DNA from: Flavobacterium sp. H122
GTDB taxonomy: Bacteria; Bacteroidota; Bacteroidia; Flavobacteriales; Flavobacteriaceae
Assembly (NCBI RefSeq): GCF_004959765.1
Contig: NZ_SJZD01000004.1
Span: forward strand, 108,424-172,423
Direction of reading: 5' to 3'
Length of the DNA: 64,000 nucleotides
In this document: positions 17,299-27,248 of the stretch, piece after piece
Layout: each line of letters starts with the position of its first letter
How positions within the stretch are numbered: position 1 is the stretch's first letter
Translations under genes and position numbers: made by a program
Notes under the pieces: model-generated
Told to the model about the DNA's origin: nothing
Databases searched by the model: none
The model's input: the letters and a program-made list of their open reading frames with translations, nothing else

Positions 17299-20200
17299 AT
17301 GAAACAGCAGGCTCGTGATGATAAAAGCAATTTTCTCAAAACTGATGGCGGGAGAACCAAATCCAATGCCATTGATATTCCTTCTATATCCTTGCCTAAA
17401 GGCGGAGGCGCAATTAAAGGAATTGATGAGAAATTTTCCGTAAATGCTGTCAATGGCACCTCATCATTTTCTATTCCACTCCCATTTTCTCCTGCAAGAG
17501 GAGTAACCCCAACTTTAACTCTTTCGTACAGCTCCGGTTCGGGTAATGGTATTTTTGGATTGGGATGGAATTTAAGTTTAGGTTCTATAAAGCGTAAAAC
17601 AGACAAAAGCTTGCCACAATATCTGGATTCAATTGATTCAGATACATTTTTATTTTCGGAAGCTGAGGATTTGGTTCCTGAATTTAAGAAAAATGCAGAT
17701 GGAAGTTTCCAATTAGATTCTGATTCCGAATACATCATAAATGAAAGAGATTCATCTGATGGCTTATTTAATATTAGAAATTACAAACCACGAATTGAAG
17801 GTCTTTTTGCCTGTATTGAGCAATGGACAGAAAAATCAACAAGTAGGATTAAGTGGCGTGTTATAACCAAAGAAAACATATCTACCCTTTTTGGTTGGAC
17901 AGACAATTCCGTTTTAGTAAATCCAGTCGACACAACAAAAATTTATGAATGGCTGCCTGAATTTGTTTTTGACGATAAGGGAAACTGCAGTCATTATATT
18001 TATAAAAATGAAAATGATATTGGTTTTAACAATTCTTTATTGCATAACAAAAATCGTTTTAAAAACGGTGAAATCACCTATACTAATCTTTATTTGGAAA
18101 AAATAGTATACGGAAATAAAACTCCGTATAAAAAATTTCATGATACTTTCCCAATTGAAACAGACTATTTGTTTCAAACCGTTTTTGATTATGGAACTTT
18201 AAAAGACAATAATCCGCCTGATTCAATCAACGATTGGGATTATAGACAAGATGCTTTTTCCGATTACAAAGCAGGTTTTGAAATCAGAACAACCCGGTTG
18301 TGTAAAAGAGTTTTGCTGTTTCATGTTTTTAAGGAACTGGCTTTAAGAGATGATAAGTCTGATGAAAAAACACTTATTAAATCGGTGAATTTTGATTATG
18401 ACACTTCAACTGAGCAGGATTTTACTTTTCTGAAGGCAATTACATCTTATGGCTACATAAAAAAAGCAGATGGTACTTATTCCCATAAAAAACTCCCTCC
18501 TATGGAGTTTCAATATCAAAAGCATGATTGGAATGATGAAATAAAGTCTATTTCCTCTGATAATTTAATCCATGCACCGTCAGGACTGGATGAACAGCAA
18601 TATCAATTTACCGATTTGTACAATGAAGGATTATCAGGAATTCTAACTGAACAGGCTACAGGCTGGTACTACAAGCACAACCTTGGAGAAGGAAAATTTG
18701 AGCATGCAAAACTTGTTTCCCCAAAACCATCATTTGCAGGCTTGGGCGGATCTTTACAATTGGCTGATTTAGGTGGAGATGGCGGAAAGCAATTGGTAAG
18801 CTATGGTATGGAGCCGAAAGGATATTTTGAACTCAATGACGATAATGAATGGATTGGAGTACGTTCATTCAAAGCGCTTCCCAATATAGATTTTGGCGAT
18901 ACCAATACACGAATGCTGGATTTAAACGGCGATGGTAAACCGGAAGTTGTAATTTCTGAAGATCAAGTCTTCACTTGGTATGCCTCTGAAGGACGGAATG
19001 GATACTCACCTGCCCGAAAATCAGCTAAATCATTTGATGAAGAAGAAGGTCCGCATATTGTTTTTGCCGATGCAGAACAAACCATTTATCTGGCTGATAT
19101 GTCCGGTGATGGCATGACAGATATTTTAAGAATCCGGAATGGTGAGGTATGCTATTGGCCGAATTTGGGTTACGGAAAATTTGGCGCAAAAGTAGCTTTG
19201 GACAATGCCCCTGTTTTTGATCTTCCTGATGCCTTTAATCCATCCTATATCAGATTGGCTGATATTGATGGCTCAGGCACTACGGATATTATTTATTTGG
19301 GTAAAAACAAGTTTACCTGTTGGAAAAACCTAAGCGGAAACCGGTTTAGTTCCAGTCCGTTTGAAATCGACCCTTTTCCTGAAATCCATTCCCAAGCTAA
19401 AATAACTGTGACTGATTTACTGGGTAATGGCGTAGCTTGTATTGTCTGGTCCAGTCCATTGGCAAAAGACGCCAATGCTCCTTTGAAATATATTGACCTT
19501 ATGAACAGTAAGAAACCACACATCATGGTTTCTTACCAAAACAATATGGGTAAAGAAGTTTCATTGAAATATACACCTTCCACCAAATTTTACATTAAAG
19601 ATAAGTTGGCAGGAAAACCTTGGGTAACAAAACTTCATTTCCCAGTTCATTGTGTTTCCCAAACAACTGTTGAAGACAAAATCACCAGACATAAATTTGT
19701 TTCTTCCTATAAATACCATCACGGCTATTACGATCATGCCGAAAGGGAATTCAGGGGCTTTGGCATGGTAGAGCAGATTGATGCAGAAACTTTTGAACAT
19801 TGGACAAAAAGTGGGGCATCTAATATTACGAATGTCGAACTGCACCAAGAACCTGTTGTAACTAAACAATGGTTTCATACCGGAGCATTTTTAAGGAATG
19901 AAAAAATACTGGCACAATTTGCACATGAATATTGGCATGAGGAAATAAAACGTCATGGATTTGCGGTAATTCATCATGAAACGCCCTTAGATGATGCTTT
20001 TATAATCCCGGCCAAAGGTATTCCTCAATCTGTTGTTGACGCTCTAAATGCTGAGGAATATCAGCAGGCAGTACGCGCATGCAAGGGAATGGCCTTACGC
20101 TCTGAAATATTTGCTCATGACGCCATAAAATTTGAAAATGATTTAGAAGCAAGAAAAAAAGAACTTACCCCATATGCCGTTTCAACTCATAATTGCGTCA

Positions 20201-23200
20201 TTGAATTGATTCAACCAAAAGGGAAAAATAAGCATGCTGTGTTTGTTGTAAAGGAAAGTGAGGCAATTACCTACAACTACGAGAGAAACCCTGAAGATCC
20301 TCGGATTGCCCATACCTTAAACATTAAATTGGATGAATACGGTAATATATTGGAATCTGCCGCAGTTGTCTATCCGAGACTCACAGCCGATGCAACCCTT
20401 CCAGTTGAAACACAACAAGAGCAAAGCAAAACTGTTATTGTCTATACAAAAAATCAGTTTACCAATGATGTGTTTGATGAGGACATACATCGATTACGGT
20501 TGCCTTCCGAGTCCAAAACCTATGAACTAAAAGATGTCCAAAAACCAAATACGTTTTATACTCCAAAAGATTTTGATGAAATACTGACAGACGAAAAATC
20601 AGCAACAGCTTTATATCATGAAACAGAAAAACCAACAACCCACGGTTTATCCCAAAAACGATTGATAGAACACATCAAAACCATATACAGAAGCAATGAT
20701 TTAAAAAATGCCTTGCCTTTGCATAAACTGGAATCTTTAGGCTTACCGTTTGAAAGTTATCAATTGGCCTATACACCTGATTTATTGCGGGATATTTATC
20801 ATGAGAAAGTTGATGATTGGGCGTTGCAAAATTTAATGTCTGAAGGTCGATTTTCACACGCATTAAACGAAAATGGTTTTGAAGATGACAATTGGTGGGT
20901 GCGTTCCGGTGTCATGCAGTTTCTGACTGAGTCGGAATCCATTATAGATGCGAGTAATAGATTTTATATGCCGATATCCTACACTGATCCTTTTGGTGCC
21001 ACAACAAAAGTAAAATATTATGGCAACTATTTCCTGTTTATCGAAGAAACCGAAGACGAAATAGGCAACACCATTAAAGTAAATTTGTTCAACTTCCGAA
21101 CTCTGTCACCTCAGCGGATGATTGATATAAATGCTAACATATCAGAAGCAATAACAGATGAATTAGGACTGGTGAAAGCAGTTGCAGTAATGGGAAAAGG
21201 AAATGAAGCTGATACATTGACCGATATAACAGAAACAACCGATGCCTCAGAATTAATATTAATTAATAACTTTTTTCAGGCTCCCGACTCTGTTGAATTA
21301 ACCGATATCGGAAAAAGCCTGCTGAATAAAGCAACATCAAGATTTGTTTATGATTTTGAAGCCTATAACTCTTCAGGCAAACCCGTTGTGGTGGCTGCTA
21401 TAAACAGAGAAACACATTACAAAAAACCAGACGGAAGCCTTAATCCTGAAAGTAAAGTTCAAATAGGCTTTGAATATTCCAATGGGGTTGGCGAAGTGAT
21501 AATGAAAAAAGTACAGGCAGAACCTGGTCCAGCCAAAAAAGTTGTTGTTTTTCCTGATGATACTGTCACAATTTCTGAAATAGACACTTCAGCCAGCCTT
21601 CCCAAACAACTTCGCTGGATTGGTAACGGCAGAACCATCAAAAACAACAAAGGCAATGCGGTAAAACAATACGAGCCTTATTTTTCGGTTTCGCATTATT
21701 ATGAAGATTTTAAGGAGTTGGTTGAAATGGGGGTAACGCCCATCATGTATTATGACGCAGTTGGACGATTGATAAAAACAGAAATGCCAAACGGTACATT
21801 GTCAAAAGTCATTTTTGACAGTTGGAAAGTGAGCAATTATGATTCCAACGACACTGTATTAGAAAGCGAATGGTATAAAAAAAGAACCGATAACGCGCAT
21901 CCCGAATTCATCAACGACCTCAGAGAACAACAAGTCGCATTAAAAACCGAAAAACATGCTGATACTCCCAGCGTCCAGTATTTCGATACATTGGGAAGAC
22001 CAGTACTTTCAGTTGAAAACAATAAAAATACTGTAACGGGTGTTGCCGAATTACAGCATACAAGAGTAAAATTAGACACCGAAGGAAACCTGCTTTCGGT
22101 AACCGATGCACGAAACAATGTAGTAATGCGCTACAAATATGACATGCTGGGTAACAAAATATATCAGCAAAGCATGGATGCCGGCCAGCGTTGGTTGCTA
22201 ATAAATGTCTTGGGCAATCCGCTGCGCACTTGGGACGAACGTAATCACGAGTTTCAATATTTTTACGATAAATTACACAGACCTTTATACAGTAAGGTTT
22301 TAGGTGGAGATGGATCCGCGGGATTAGATCACATATTTAATAAAATTATTTACGGCGAAGAACAACCTGATGCCCATCTCAAAAATTTAAGAGGGCAGGT
22401 TTGGAGACATTACGATACAGGCGGACTAATAGAAACACCGAAATACGATTTTAAAGGCAAACCGACCAACACAACAAGAACGCTTTTCAAAAACTATAAA
22501 GAAGTCGTTAATTGGATTGATGATAATTTGACCGTCGATTTAGAAAACCAATCCTTTACTTTTATAACAGATATTGATGCACTGGGACGTATTATAAAAC
22601 AAATTGTTCCCGATGGAAGTATAATTACCCCATCTTACAATGAAGCCGGTTTATTAGATGGTGAAAGTGTACTGCATCCCGATAAAAGTTCACCCATTAC
22701 TTATATCAGGAATATTGATTACAACGAAAAAGGACAACGCAACAAAATTGTTTATGGAAACAATGTAACCACCAAGTTTTATTACGACAAAGAAACATTT
22801 CGGTTGAAACGGTTGGAAAGCAAACAATTGAATGGCGACCCATTACAGGATTGGCATTATACTTATGACCCTGTTGGAAATATTACGCATATCGAAGACC
22901 GAAACATCCCTGTTGTGTTCTTTAACAACCAAAAAATAACTGGGATTTCGGAATATACTTATGATGCGCTCTATCGATTGATAACTGCAACCGGAAGGGA
23001 AAATAATGCCGCGCTTACACTTAACGGACAGGACAACTGGAATGATGCACCTTTTATGCACCAGTTGAATTCAGGTGACCCGATGGCAGTTAGGAATTAC
23101 ACACAAAACTATCGTTACGATAAAGTGGGGAATATCATGCAGATGCAACATGCTGCAGCCGGCAACAACTGGACACGCGATTATACTTATGAAGCCAAAA

Positions 23201-24843
23201 ATAACCGTTTAAAAATGACACAGGTGGGCAGCGAAATGTATGTTTACCCGCATCATGACCAACACGGCTTTATAACCACATTACCCCACTTGCAGGAAAT
23301 GGGTTGGAATTTTAAAGAAAAATTGGTAAAGACCATAAAACAGCGACGCACTGATGGAGGTACACCGGAAACAACTTACTACCAATATGACGGACAGGGA
23401 CAACGCATCCGAAAAATAACCGAGAATACTGCCAATGTAAATGAAACACCAACCTTAAAAAACGAACGCATTTATATATCGGGGTATGAATTGTATAAAA
23501 GTCATAGCGGTGCCAACGCCGGAATGGAAAGAATCAGTCTGAGTTTGATGGATGAAGGACACCGTTTTGCAATGATAGATATCGAAACCGAGCCTCGTCA
23601 TATTCTTGGCTTTCCCGTAGGCAGAACATCGCCTGAATTTACCATACGCTATCAGCTGCACAATCATTTGGGTTCCTCAACTTTAGAGCTTAACGAAACG
23701 GGTGATATCATCTCTTACGAAGAATACCACCCGTTTGGAACAACTGCTTACCAAGCCAAAAACGCAGCTATTAAAGCGGTTGCTAAGCGTTACCGTTACA
23801 CTGGTATGGAACGCGATGAAGAAACCGGATTGGAATATCATAGTGCAAGGTATTATTTGCCGTGGTTGGGCCGATGGACGGCTACGGATCCGGCAGGAAT
23901 AAAAGGGGGAATCAACGTTTACTCATTTTGCTTATCTAACCCAGTAATTTATCACGATCTAGACGGAAAAGAACCTAAGAGGGGTCAATCGGGCAACTTA
24001 GGTGATATTAAGAGTGAAATGAAGAAAGGCACCTATTCTGTGTCTTCTACCCGGAGGGACGACATATATGCAAAGGCTAAAGCCATAGGTGCAACAGGTA
24101 CATTGCCAGACCCTTTAGATCTGCAAACTTATTTACGAGCTGTTACAGAAGTGTCTATGCATACAAAAAGAATGCTAGCTGATAAGGGAAGTTCTACACT
24201 TGCACAGTCAGTTTCTGTTCATCAACATTACAGGATGTTGGCAGTTACTGAAACTGTGAGGGCTTTAGGAGATTTAAGAGACCATTTTGAGGCTGACCGT
24301 TTTTTTAAAAGGGATGATAAAACGGGAAATTGGGTGGATGACTCAAGCAGAAAAGACAGTAAGGACGTAAAACGTTATATATACACAGAAAAGCTGGGTT
24401 GGATAGATATGCACCATTTTTTTTACTTCGCAGCTTCTGCTGCAGTAACCAATCCAAATAGTGCCCGGGTAGTTTCAAAAAATCTGGAGAAATGGCAAGG
24501 TCTTATAGGTCGTGATGCTAGTAGTTATTCATATGAAGATTTGCCTTCCAATGAAGCAGGCATTCAATTTTGGGAAAAATATGGAGAGGCAATATTGTCT
24601 GGTAGAATATCAATAGAAGCAGGAGTAGAATCATTCTTAAAAGATGCCGGGGCTGTCGATCCAGATAAAGCTCCAAATTATTTGCTTATACCACAAGTTA
24701 TTAGAGACAATGACAAACCAATGAAAAATACGACCTCTACACCATTAGTAGGAGAGGCATTAAGAAAAGCACATGAAGACAGATTAAATGTTGCATCTGA
24801 AGCAAGAAAAAAAGAAATATTTGAGGGAACGAAAATCAAGTAG
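17299..24843 (+). CDS. Tc toxin TcB-TcC fusion with variable C-terminal effector domain
   Basis: A 2514-residue BC component of an ABC (Tc) toxin. It has no Sec signal, as usual for the family. Residues about 35-330 are the SpvB-like domain (FSPARGVTPTLTLSYSSGSG, GLGWNLSLGSI). Repeats near 541, 598 and 654 (DLNGDGKPEVV, DMSGDGMTDIL, DIDGSGTTDII) mark the beta-propeller/mid domains of TcB. YD/RHS repeats run to the RHS core, with HNHLGSSTLE near 2120, GLEYHSARYYLPWLGRW near 2177 and the Asp-containing TATDPAG ... YHDLDGKEP self-cleavage region to about 2222. The last 290 residues are the hypervariable toxin and match nothing I know. In Photorhabdus TcB and TcC are separate chains; here they are one. 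Confidence 0.92.
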   Translation: MKQQARDDKSNFLKTDGGRTKSNAIDIPSISLPKGGGAIKGIDEKFSVNAVNGTSSFSIPLPFSPARGVTPTLTLSYSSGSGNGIFGLGWNLSLGSIKRKTDKSLPQYLDSIDSDTFLFSEAEDLVPEFKKNADGSFQLDSDSEYIINERDSSDGLFNIRNYKPRIEGLFACIEQWTEKSTSRIKWRVITKENISTLFGWTDNSVLVNPVDTTKIYEWLPEFVFDDKGNCSHYIYKNENDIGFNNSLLHNKNRFKNGEITYTNLYLEKIVYGNKTPYKKFHDTFPIETDYLFQTVFDYGTLKDNNPPDSINDWDYRQDAFSDYKAGFEIRTTRLCKRVLLFHVFKELALRDDKSDEKTLIKSVNFDYDTSTEQDFTFLKAITSYGYIKKADGTYSHKKLPPMEFQYQKHDWNDEIKSISSDNLIHAPSGLDEQQYQFTDLYNEGLSGILTEQATGWYYKHNLGEGKFEHAKLVSPKPSFAGLGGSLQLADLGGDGGKQLVSYGMEPKGYFELNDDNEWIGVRSFKALPNIDFGDTNTRMLDLNGDGKPEVVISEDQVFTWYASEGRNGYSPARKSAKSFDEEEGPHIVFADAEQTIYLADMSGDGMTDILRIRNGEVCYWPNLGYGKFGAKVALDNAPVFDLPDAFNPSYIRLADIDGSGTTDIIYLGKNKFTCWKNLSGNRFSSSPFEIDPFPEIHSQAKITVTDLLGNGVACIVWSSPLAKDANAPLKYIDLMNSKKPHIMVSYQNNMGKEVSLKYTPSTKFYIKDKLAGKPWVTKLHFPVHCVSQTTVEDKITRHKFVSSYKYHHGYYDHAEREFRGFGMVEQIDAETFEHWTKSGASNITNVELHQEPVVTKQWFHTGAFLRNEKILAQFAHEYWHEEIKRHGFAVIHHETPLDDAFIIPAKGIPQSVVDALNAEEYQQAVRACKGMALRSEIFAHDAIKFENDLEARKKELTPYAVSTHNCVIELIQPKGKNKHAVFVVKESEAITYNYERNPEDPRIAHTLNIKLDEYGNILESAAVVYPRLTADATLPVETQQEQSKTVIVYTKNQFTNDVFDEDIHRLRLPSESKTYELKDVQKPNTFYTPKDFDEILTDEKSATALYHETEKPTTHGLSQKRLIEHIKTIYRSNDLKNALPLHKLESLGLPFESYQLAYTPDLLRDIYHEKVDDWALQNLMSEGRFSHALNENGFEDDNWWVRSGVMQFLTESESIIDASNRFYMPISYTDPFGATTKVKYYGNYFLFIEETEDEIGNTIKVNLFNFRTLSPQRMIDINANISEAITDELGLVKAVAVMGKGNEADTLTDITETTDASELILINNFFQAPDSVELTDIGKSLLNKATSRFVYDFEAYNSSGKPVVVAAINRETHYKKPDGSLNPESKVQIGFEYSNGVGEVIMKKVQAEPGPAKKVVVFPDDTVTISEIDTSASLPKQLRWIGNGRTIKNNKGNAVKQYEPYFSVSHYYEDFKELVEMGVTPIMYYDAVGRLIKTEMPNGTLSKVIFDSWKVSNYDSNDTVLESEWYKKRTDNAHPEFINDLREQQVALKTEKHADTPSVQYFDTLGRPVLSVENNKNTVTGVAELQHTRVKLDTEGNLLSVTDARNNVVMRYKYDMLGNKIYQQSMDAGQRWLLINVLGNPLRTWDERNHEFQYFYDKLHRPLYSKVLGGDGSAGLDHIFNKIIYGEEQPDAHLKNLRGQVWRHYDTGGLIETPKYDFKGKPTNTTRTLFKNYKEVVNWIDDNLTVDLENQSFTFITDIDALGRIIKQIVPDGSIITPSYNEAGLLDGESVLHPDKSSPITYIRNIDYNEKGQRNKIVYGNNVTTKFYYDKETFRLKRLESKQLNGDPLQDWHYTYDPVGNITHIEDRNIPVVFFNNQKITGISEYTYDALYRLITATGRENNAALTLNGQDNWNDAPFMHQLNSGDPMAVRNYTQNYRYDKVGNIMQMQHAAAGNNWTRDYTYEAKNNRLKMTQVGSEMYVYPHHDQHGFITTLPHLQEMGWNFKEKLVKTIKQRRTDGGTPETTYYQYDGQGQRIRKITENTANVNETPTLKNERIYISGYELYKSHSGANAGMERISLSLMDEGHRFAMIDIETEPRHILGFPVGRTSPEFTIRYQLHNHLGSSTLELNETGDIISYEEYHPFGTTAYQAKNAAIKAVAKRYRYTGMERDEETGLEYHSARYYLPWLGRWTATDPAGIKGGINVYSFCLSNPVIYHDLDGKEPKRGQSGNLGDIKSEMKKGTYSVSSTRRDDIYAKAKAIGATGTLPDPLDLQTYLRAVTEVSMHTKRMLADKGSSTLAQSVSVHQHYRMLAVTETVRALGDLRDHFEADRFFKRDDKTGNWVDDSSRKDSKDVKRYIYTEKLGWIDMHHFFYFAASAAVTNPNSARVVSKNLEKWQGLIGRDASSYSYEDLPSNEAGIQFWEKYGEAILSGRISIEAGVESFLKDAGAVDPDKAPNYLLIPQVIRDNDKPMKNTTSTPLVGEALRKAHEDRLNVASEARKKEIFEGTKIK

Positions 24844-25126
24844 TTTAAACTAATCAACCTGATAGTATATCGTATTTCACATCAATGACAAAATATACTC
24901 AGCCTCGGTTTGTGTTCTCATGAACTAAAATAAGCTAACAAACAAAATGAAATAACCCCCGATAGTGCGGATTTACAATCCGTGCCATCAAACAAAAAAA
25001 TCATAAGGCAGCAATAGAAAAAACTAAAATACACATACAATAAATGAAGTAGTATTTTAAGAATGCTATAATGACAAACTTTTCATATGTGAACATAATT
25101 GTATAAACATTTAAAAAAGAATCATC
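24844..25126 (+). other. Intergenic region after TcB-TcC with short inverted repeat
   Basis: 283 bp with no gene. A short hairpin CGGATT-TAC-AATCCG lies at 24968-24982, and GTTTGTGTTCTCATGAAC (about 24908-24925) is a loose inverted repeat. These may be remnants of RHS tip exchange or a processing/termination site; no long T run follows. Confidence 0.4.
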
Positions 25127-25981
25127 ATGGGAGAAATACCAAGTACTTTTTTAAGTAAAAAAACGTTCCAGTCGTTGCCTCAGTTAGCGTTCTGGACATG
25201 GTTCACCGTATTTATTATTGATGCGGTAGTATTGCAACGGTTTACCTATTCATTTATGCGGGTTGCAGCGATATGGGGCATTGGATTAACTATATCCTTT
25301 ATTTTTGAATTAGTAAGGTATAGAAATATGAAACCTAATGAAAAGGCTGAATATGGCAATAAATTCTTTTTTTTACTAAACGCCTTCCTTATATTTTTCT
25401 ATGCTGCATCATTTACTGGATTAACCAAACAAATAGGCGCTTGGGGAGAACTGGTATCAAATGTAAATCAACACGGCAAAAATCTAGAACAATCAAATAT
25501 TTTATTGGCTGCACAGGAGTGGGCGATACCTATACTGGCCAAACAAACATCTTATTTCCCTGATATAACTGTGATTGCAGAGAACAACCAGTTAAAAGAA
25601 GAAAATTCACGATTGAAAAACGGATTGTCCGGTAAGGACATCAAAACGACTGCGGAGGTTGATTCTTTAACTAACCGGATTGATGTATTAAAAGATTCAC
25701 TAAAGATTTGCAACAAAAATATTCAAACGATAACTAGCCTGACTGAAGAAAACAATCGGTATAAAGGACAAATTAATGTTTTATTAACAAGGATAAATGA
25801 TTTTAATCTAAGACAAAGCAAATGGAAAAATGTAAAAACTTTTGCTTCGGTAAAAAGCGCAGTCAACGAATTAATAAGAGGAGTTGATAAGAATGAGGGT
25901 GATTATTATGAATTTATTTTTAATACCCCAATAAATCCAGAATTGCCCCAGTACAACAATAATGAACCGCCTGTAAAATAA
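25127..25981 (+). CDS. Unknown membrane protein with coiled coil, in Tc locus
   Basis: A 284-residue protein I do not recognise. Three hydrophobic segments lie at about residues 20-38 (LAFWTWFTVFIIDAVVL), 45-63 (AAIWGIGLTISFIFELV) and 82-101 (FFFLLNAFLIFFYAASFTG). A periplasmic or cytoplasmic region then includes a coiled coil at about 150-225 (AENNQLKEENSRLKNGLSG; EVDSLTNRIDVLKDSLKI). The tail is Pro/Asn-rich. It lies between the TcB-TcC and protease genes on the same strand, so it probably belongs to the toxin operon. Anchoring, assembly or release of the toxin are possible; none is shown by a motif. Confidence 0.75.
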   Translation: MGEIPSTFLSKKTFQSLPQLAFWTWFTVFIIDAVVLQRFTYSFMRVAAIWGIGLTISFIFELVRYRNMKPNEKAEYGNKFFFLLNAFLIFFYAASFTGLTKQIGAWGELVSNVNQHGKNLEQSNILLAAQEWAIPILAKQTSYFPDITVIAENNQLKEENSRLKNGLSGKDIKTTAEVDSLTNRIDVLKDSLKICNKNIQTITSLTEENNRYKGQINVLLTRINDFNLRQSKWKNVKTFASVKSAVNELIRGVDKNEGDYYEFIFNTPINPELPQYNNNEPPVK

Positions 25982-26051
25982 AACAGTCTTCTAAAATAGG
26001 AGACCTAAACCCAATAAACATAAAGTAGAATCTTTTAAAAAAACCAAAATC

Positions 26052-27182
26052 ATGGCAACAACAAACACAACATCAAAAACAACATCAAAAGCCACCAAAG
26101 TGGATGCGCAAAACAAAAATGCCCAACAAGCTACTCCAAACTACTGTTCCTTAGTGGAAGTACCTGAAAGAGTCTTTGCTCCTGAAGTAGGAACCGGCAG
26201 AGCTGCAATGATCAGAATCATTGTCAAAAAATGGGTAAATGGAACCAAACTTAAATATTATTTTTTCAACGGAAGTACTGATGGTTCACCAGCCACATGG
26301 AAAGGTGCATCTAATCAAATTACAGCGGTAAAAAATGCATTCAAAGCATGGAAAAATTTAGGCATCGGACTAGAGTTCGAAGAAGTCAATGACAAAAATG
26401 ATGCTCAAATACGAATAGGATTCATGAGAGGAGATGGATCCTGGTCATATGTTGGAAGGGATATCATTGATGTTGCCAGTTCCCCTAATGAAAGAACAAT
26501 GAATTTTGGCTGGGACATAAGTAATGATCCTGATACCGCCATACATGAAATCGGGCATACACTGGGTGCTCCTCATGAACATCAAAACCCTTATGCCGGA
26601 ATAGTCTGGAATGAAGAAGCGGTGTATAATGCTCTTGCTCAATCTCCAAATTTCTGGAGCAGAGAAAAAACCTATCATAATATCATCAGAAAGTTACCTG
26701 TAAATGAGGTGGAAGGATCTACCCACGACCCTGATTCTGTAATGCATTATCCATTTGGCCCAGGACTTATTTTATCTCCTATCGAATTTAAAAATGGAAT
26801 ATATCCAGCCGGAGGTCTTTCTCTAAAGGATATAGAGTTTGTGAAAAAATTCTATCCGGCGCTGCAACCAAAAGATTATATAGAACTTAAATCTTCTCGA
26901 TCAGAACCTTTGGATATTAAACCCGGTGAACAGAAAAACTTTAAGTTCAAACCTACCCGCTCTAAAAAGTACAAAATTGAAACTTTTGGAACAATGGACA
27001 CCGTTATGGTTCTTTTTGAAAAAAATGGCACTGAAGAAATATATCTGGCAGGTGATGATGACAGTGGTACAGATTTGAACTCAAAAATTTACTTAAGATT
27101 AATAAAGGGAAGGGAATATATCATAAGACTAAGATTATTTTATGCTGAAGATGAGGGATCCGGCTCATTAATGGTTTACTGA
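26052..27182 (+). CDS. Astacin-like zinc metalloprotease with C-terminal PPC-like domain
   Basis: A 376-residue metzincin-type protease. The zinc site is HEIGHTLGAPHEHQNP at residues 165-180 (His165, Glu166, His169, His175), and the Met-turn is DSVMHYPFGPG near residue 231. The C-terminal 100 residues (PLDIKPGEQKNFKFKP ... GREYIIRLRLFY) resemble a bacterial pre-peptidase C-terminal (PPC) beta domain. The N-terminus is Thr/Ser/Lys-rich (MATTNTTSKTTSKATK) with no hydrophobic core, so no Sec signal is visible, as for the flanking Tc subunits. It lies 70 bp after the membrane protein and 66 bp before TcA. It may process the toxin or be released with it. Confidence 0.88.
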   Translation: MATTNTTSKTTSKATKVDAQNKNAQQATPNYCSLVEVPERVFAPEVGTGRAAMIRIIVKKWVNGTKLKYYFFNGSTDGSPATWKGASNQITAVKNAFKAWKNLGIGLEFEEVNDKNDAQIRIGFMRGDGSWSYVGRDIIDVASSPNERTMNFGWDISNDPDTAIHEIGHTLGAPHEHQNPYAGIVWNEEAVYNALAQSPNFWSREKTYHNIIRKLPVNEVEGSTHDPDSVMHYPFGPGLILSPIEFKNGIYPAGGLSLKDIEFVKKFYPALQPKDYIELKSSRSEPLDIKPGEQKNFKFKPTRSKKYKIETFGTMDTVMVLFEKNGTEEIYLAGDDDSGTDLNSKIYLRLIKGREYIIRLRLFYAEDEGSGSLMVY

Positions 27183-27248
27183 TTTAAAAAAAACATTCAA
27201 AATACTGGAATTATAGTTTTTTGTTCATAATTAAATAATAGCAATATC

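Noticed and set aside
17299..24843. Contact-dependent (T6SS-like) RHS toxin with immunity gene
   Set aside because: The N-terminus is SpvB/TcB, not PAAR, and the next gene is a membrane/coiled-coil protein rather than a small soluble immunity protein; the TcA gene supports a Tc toxin.
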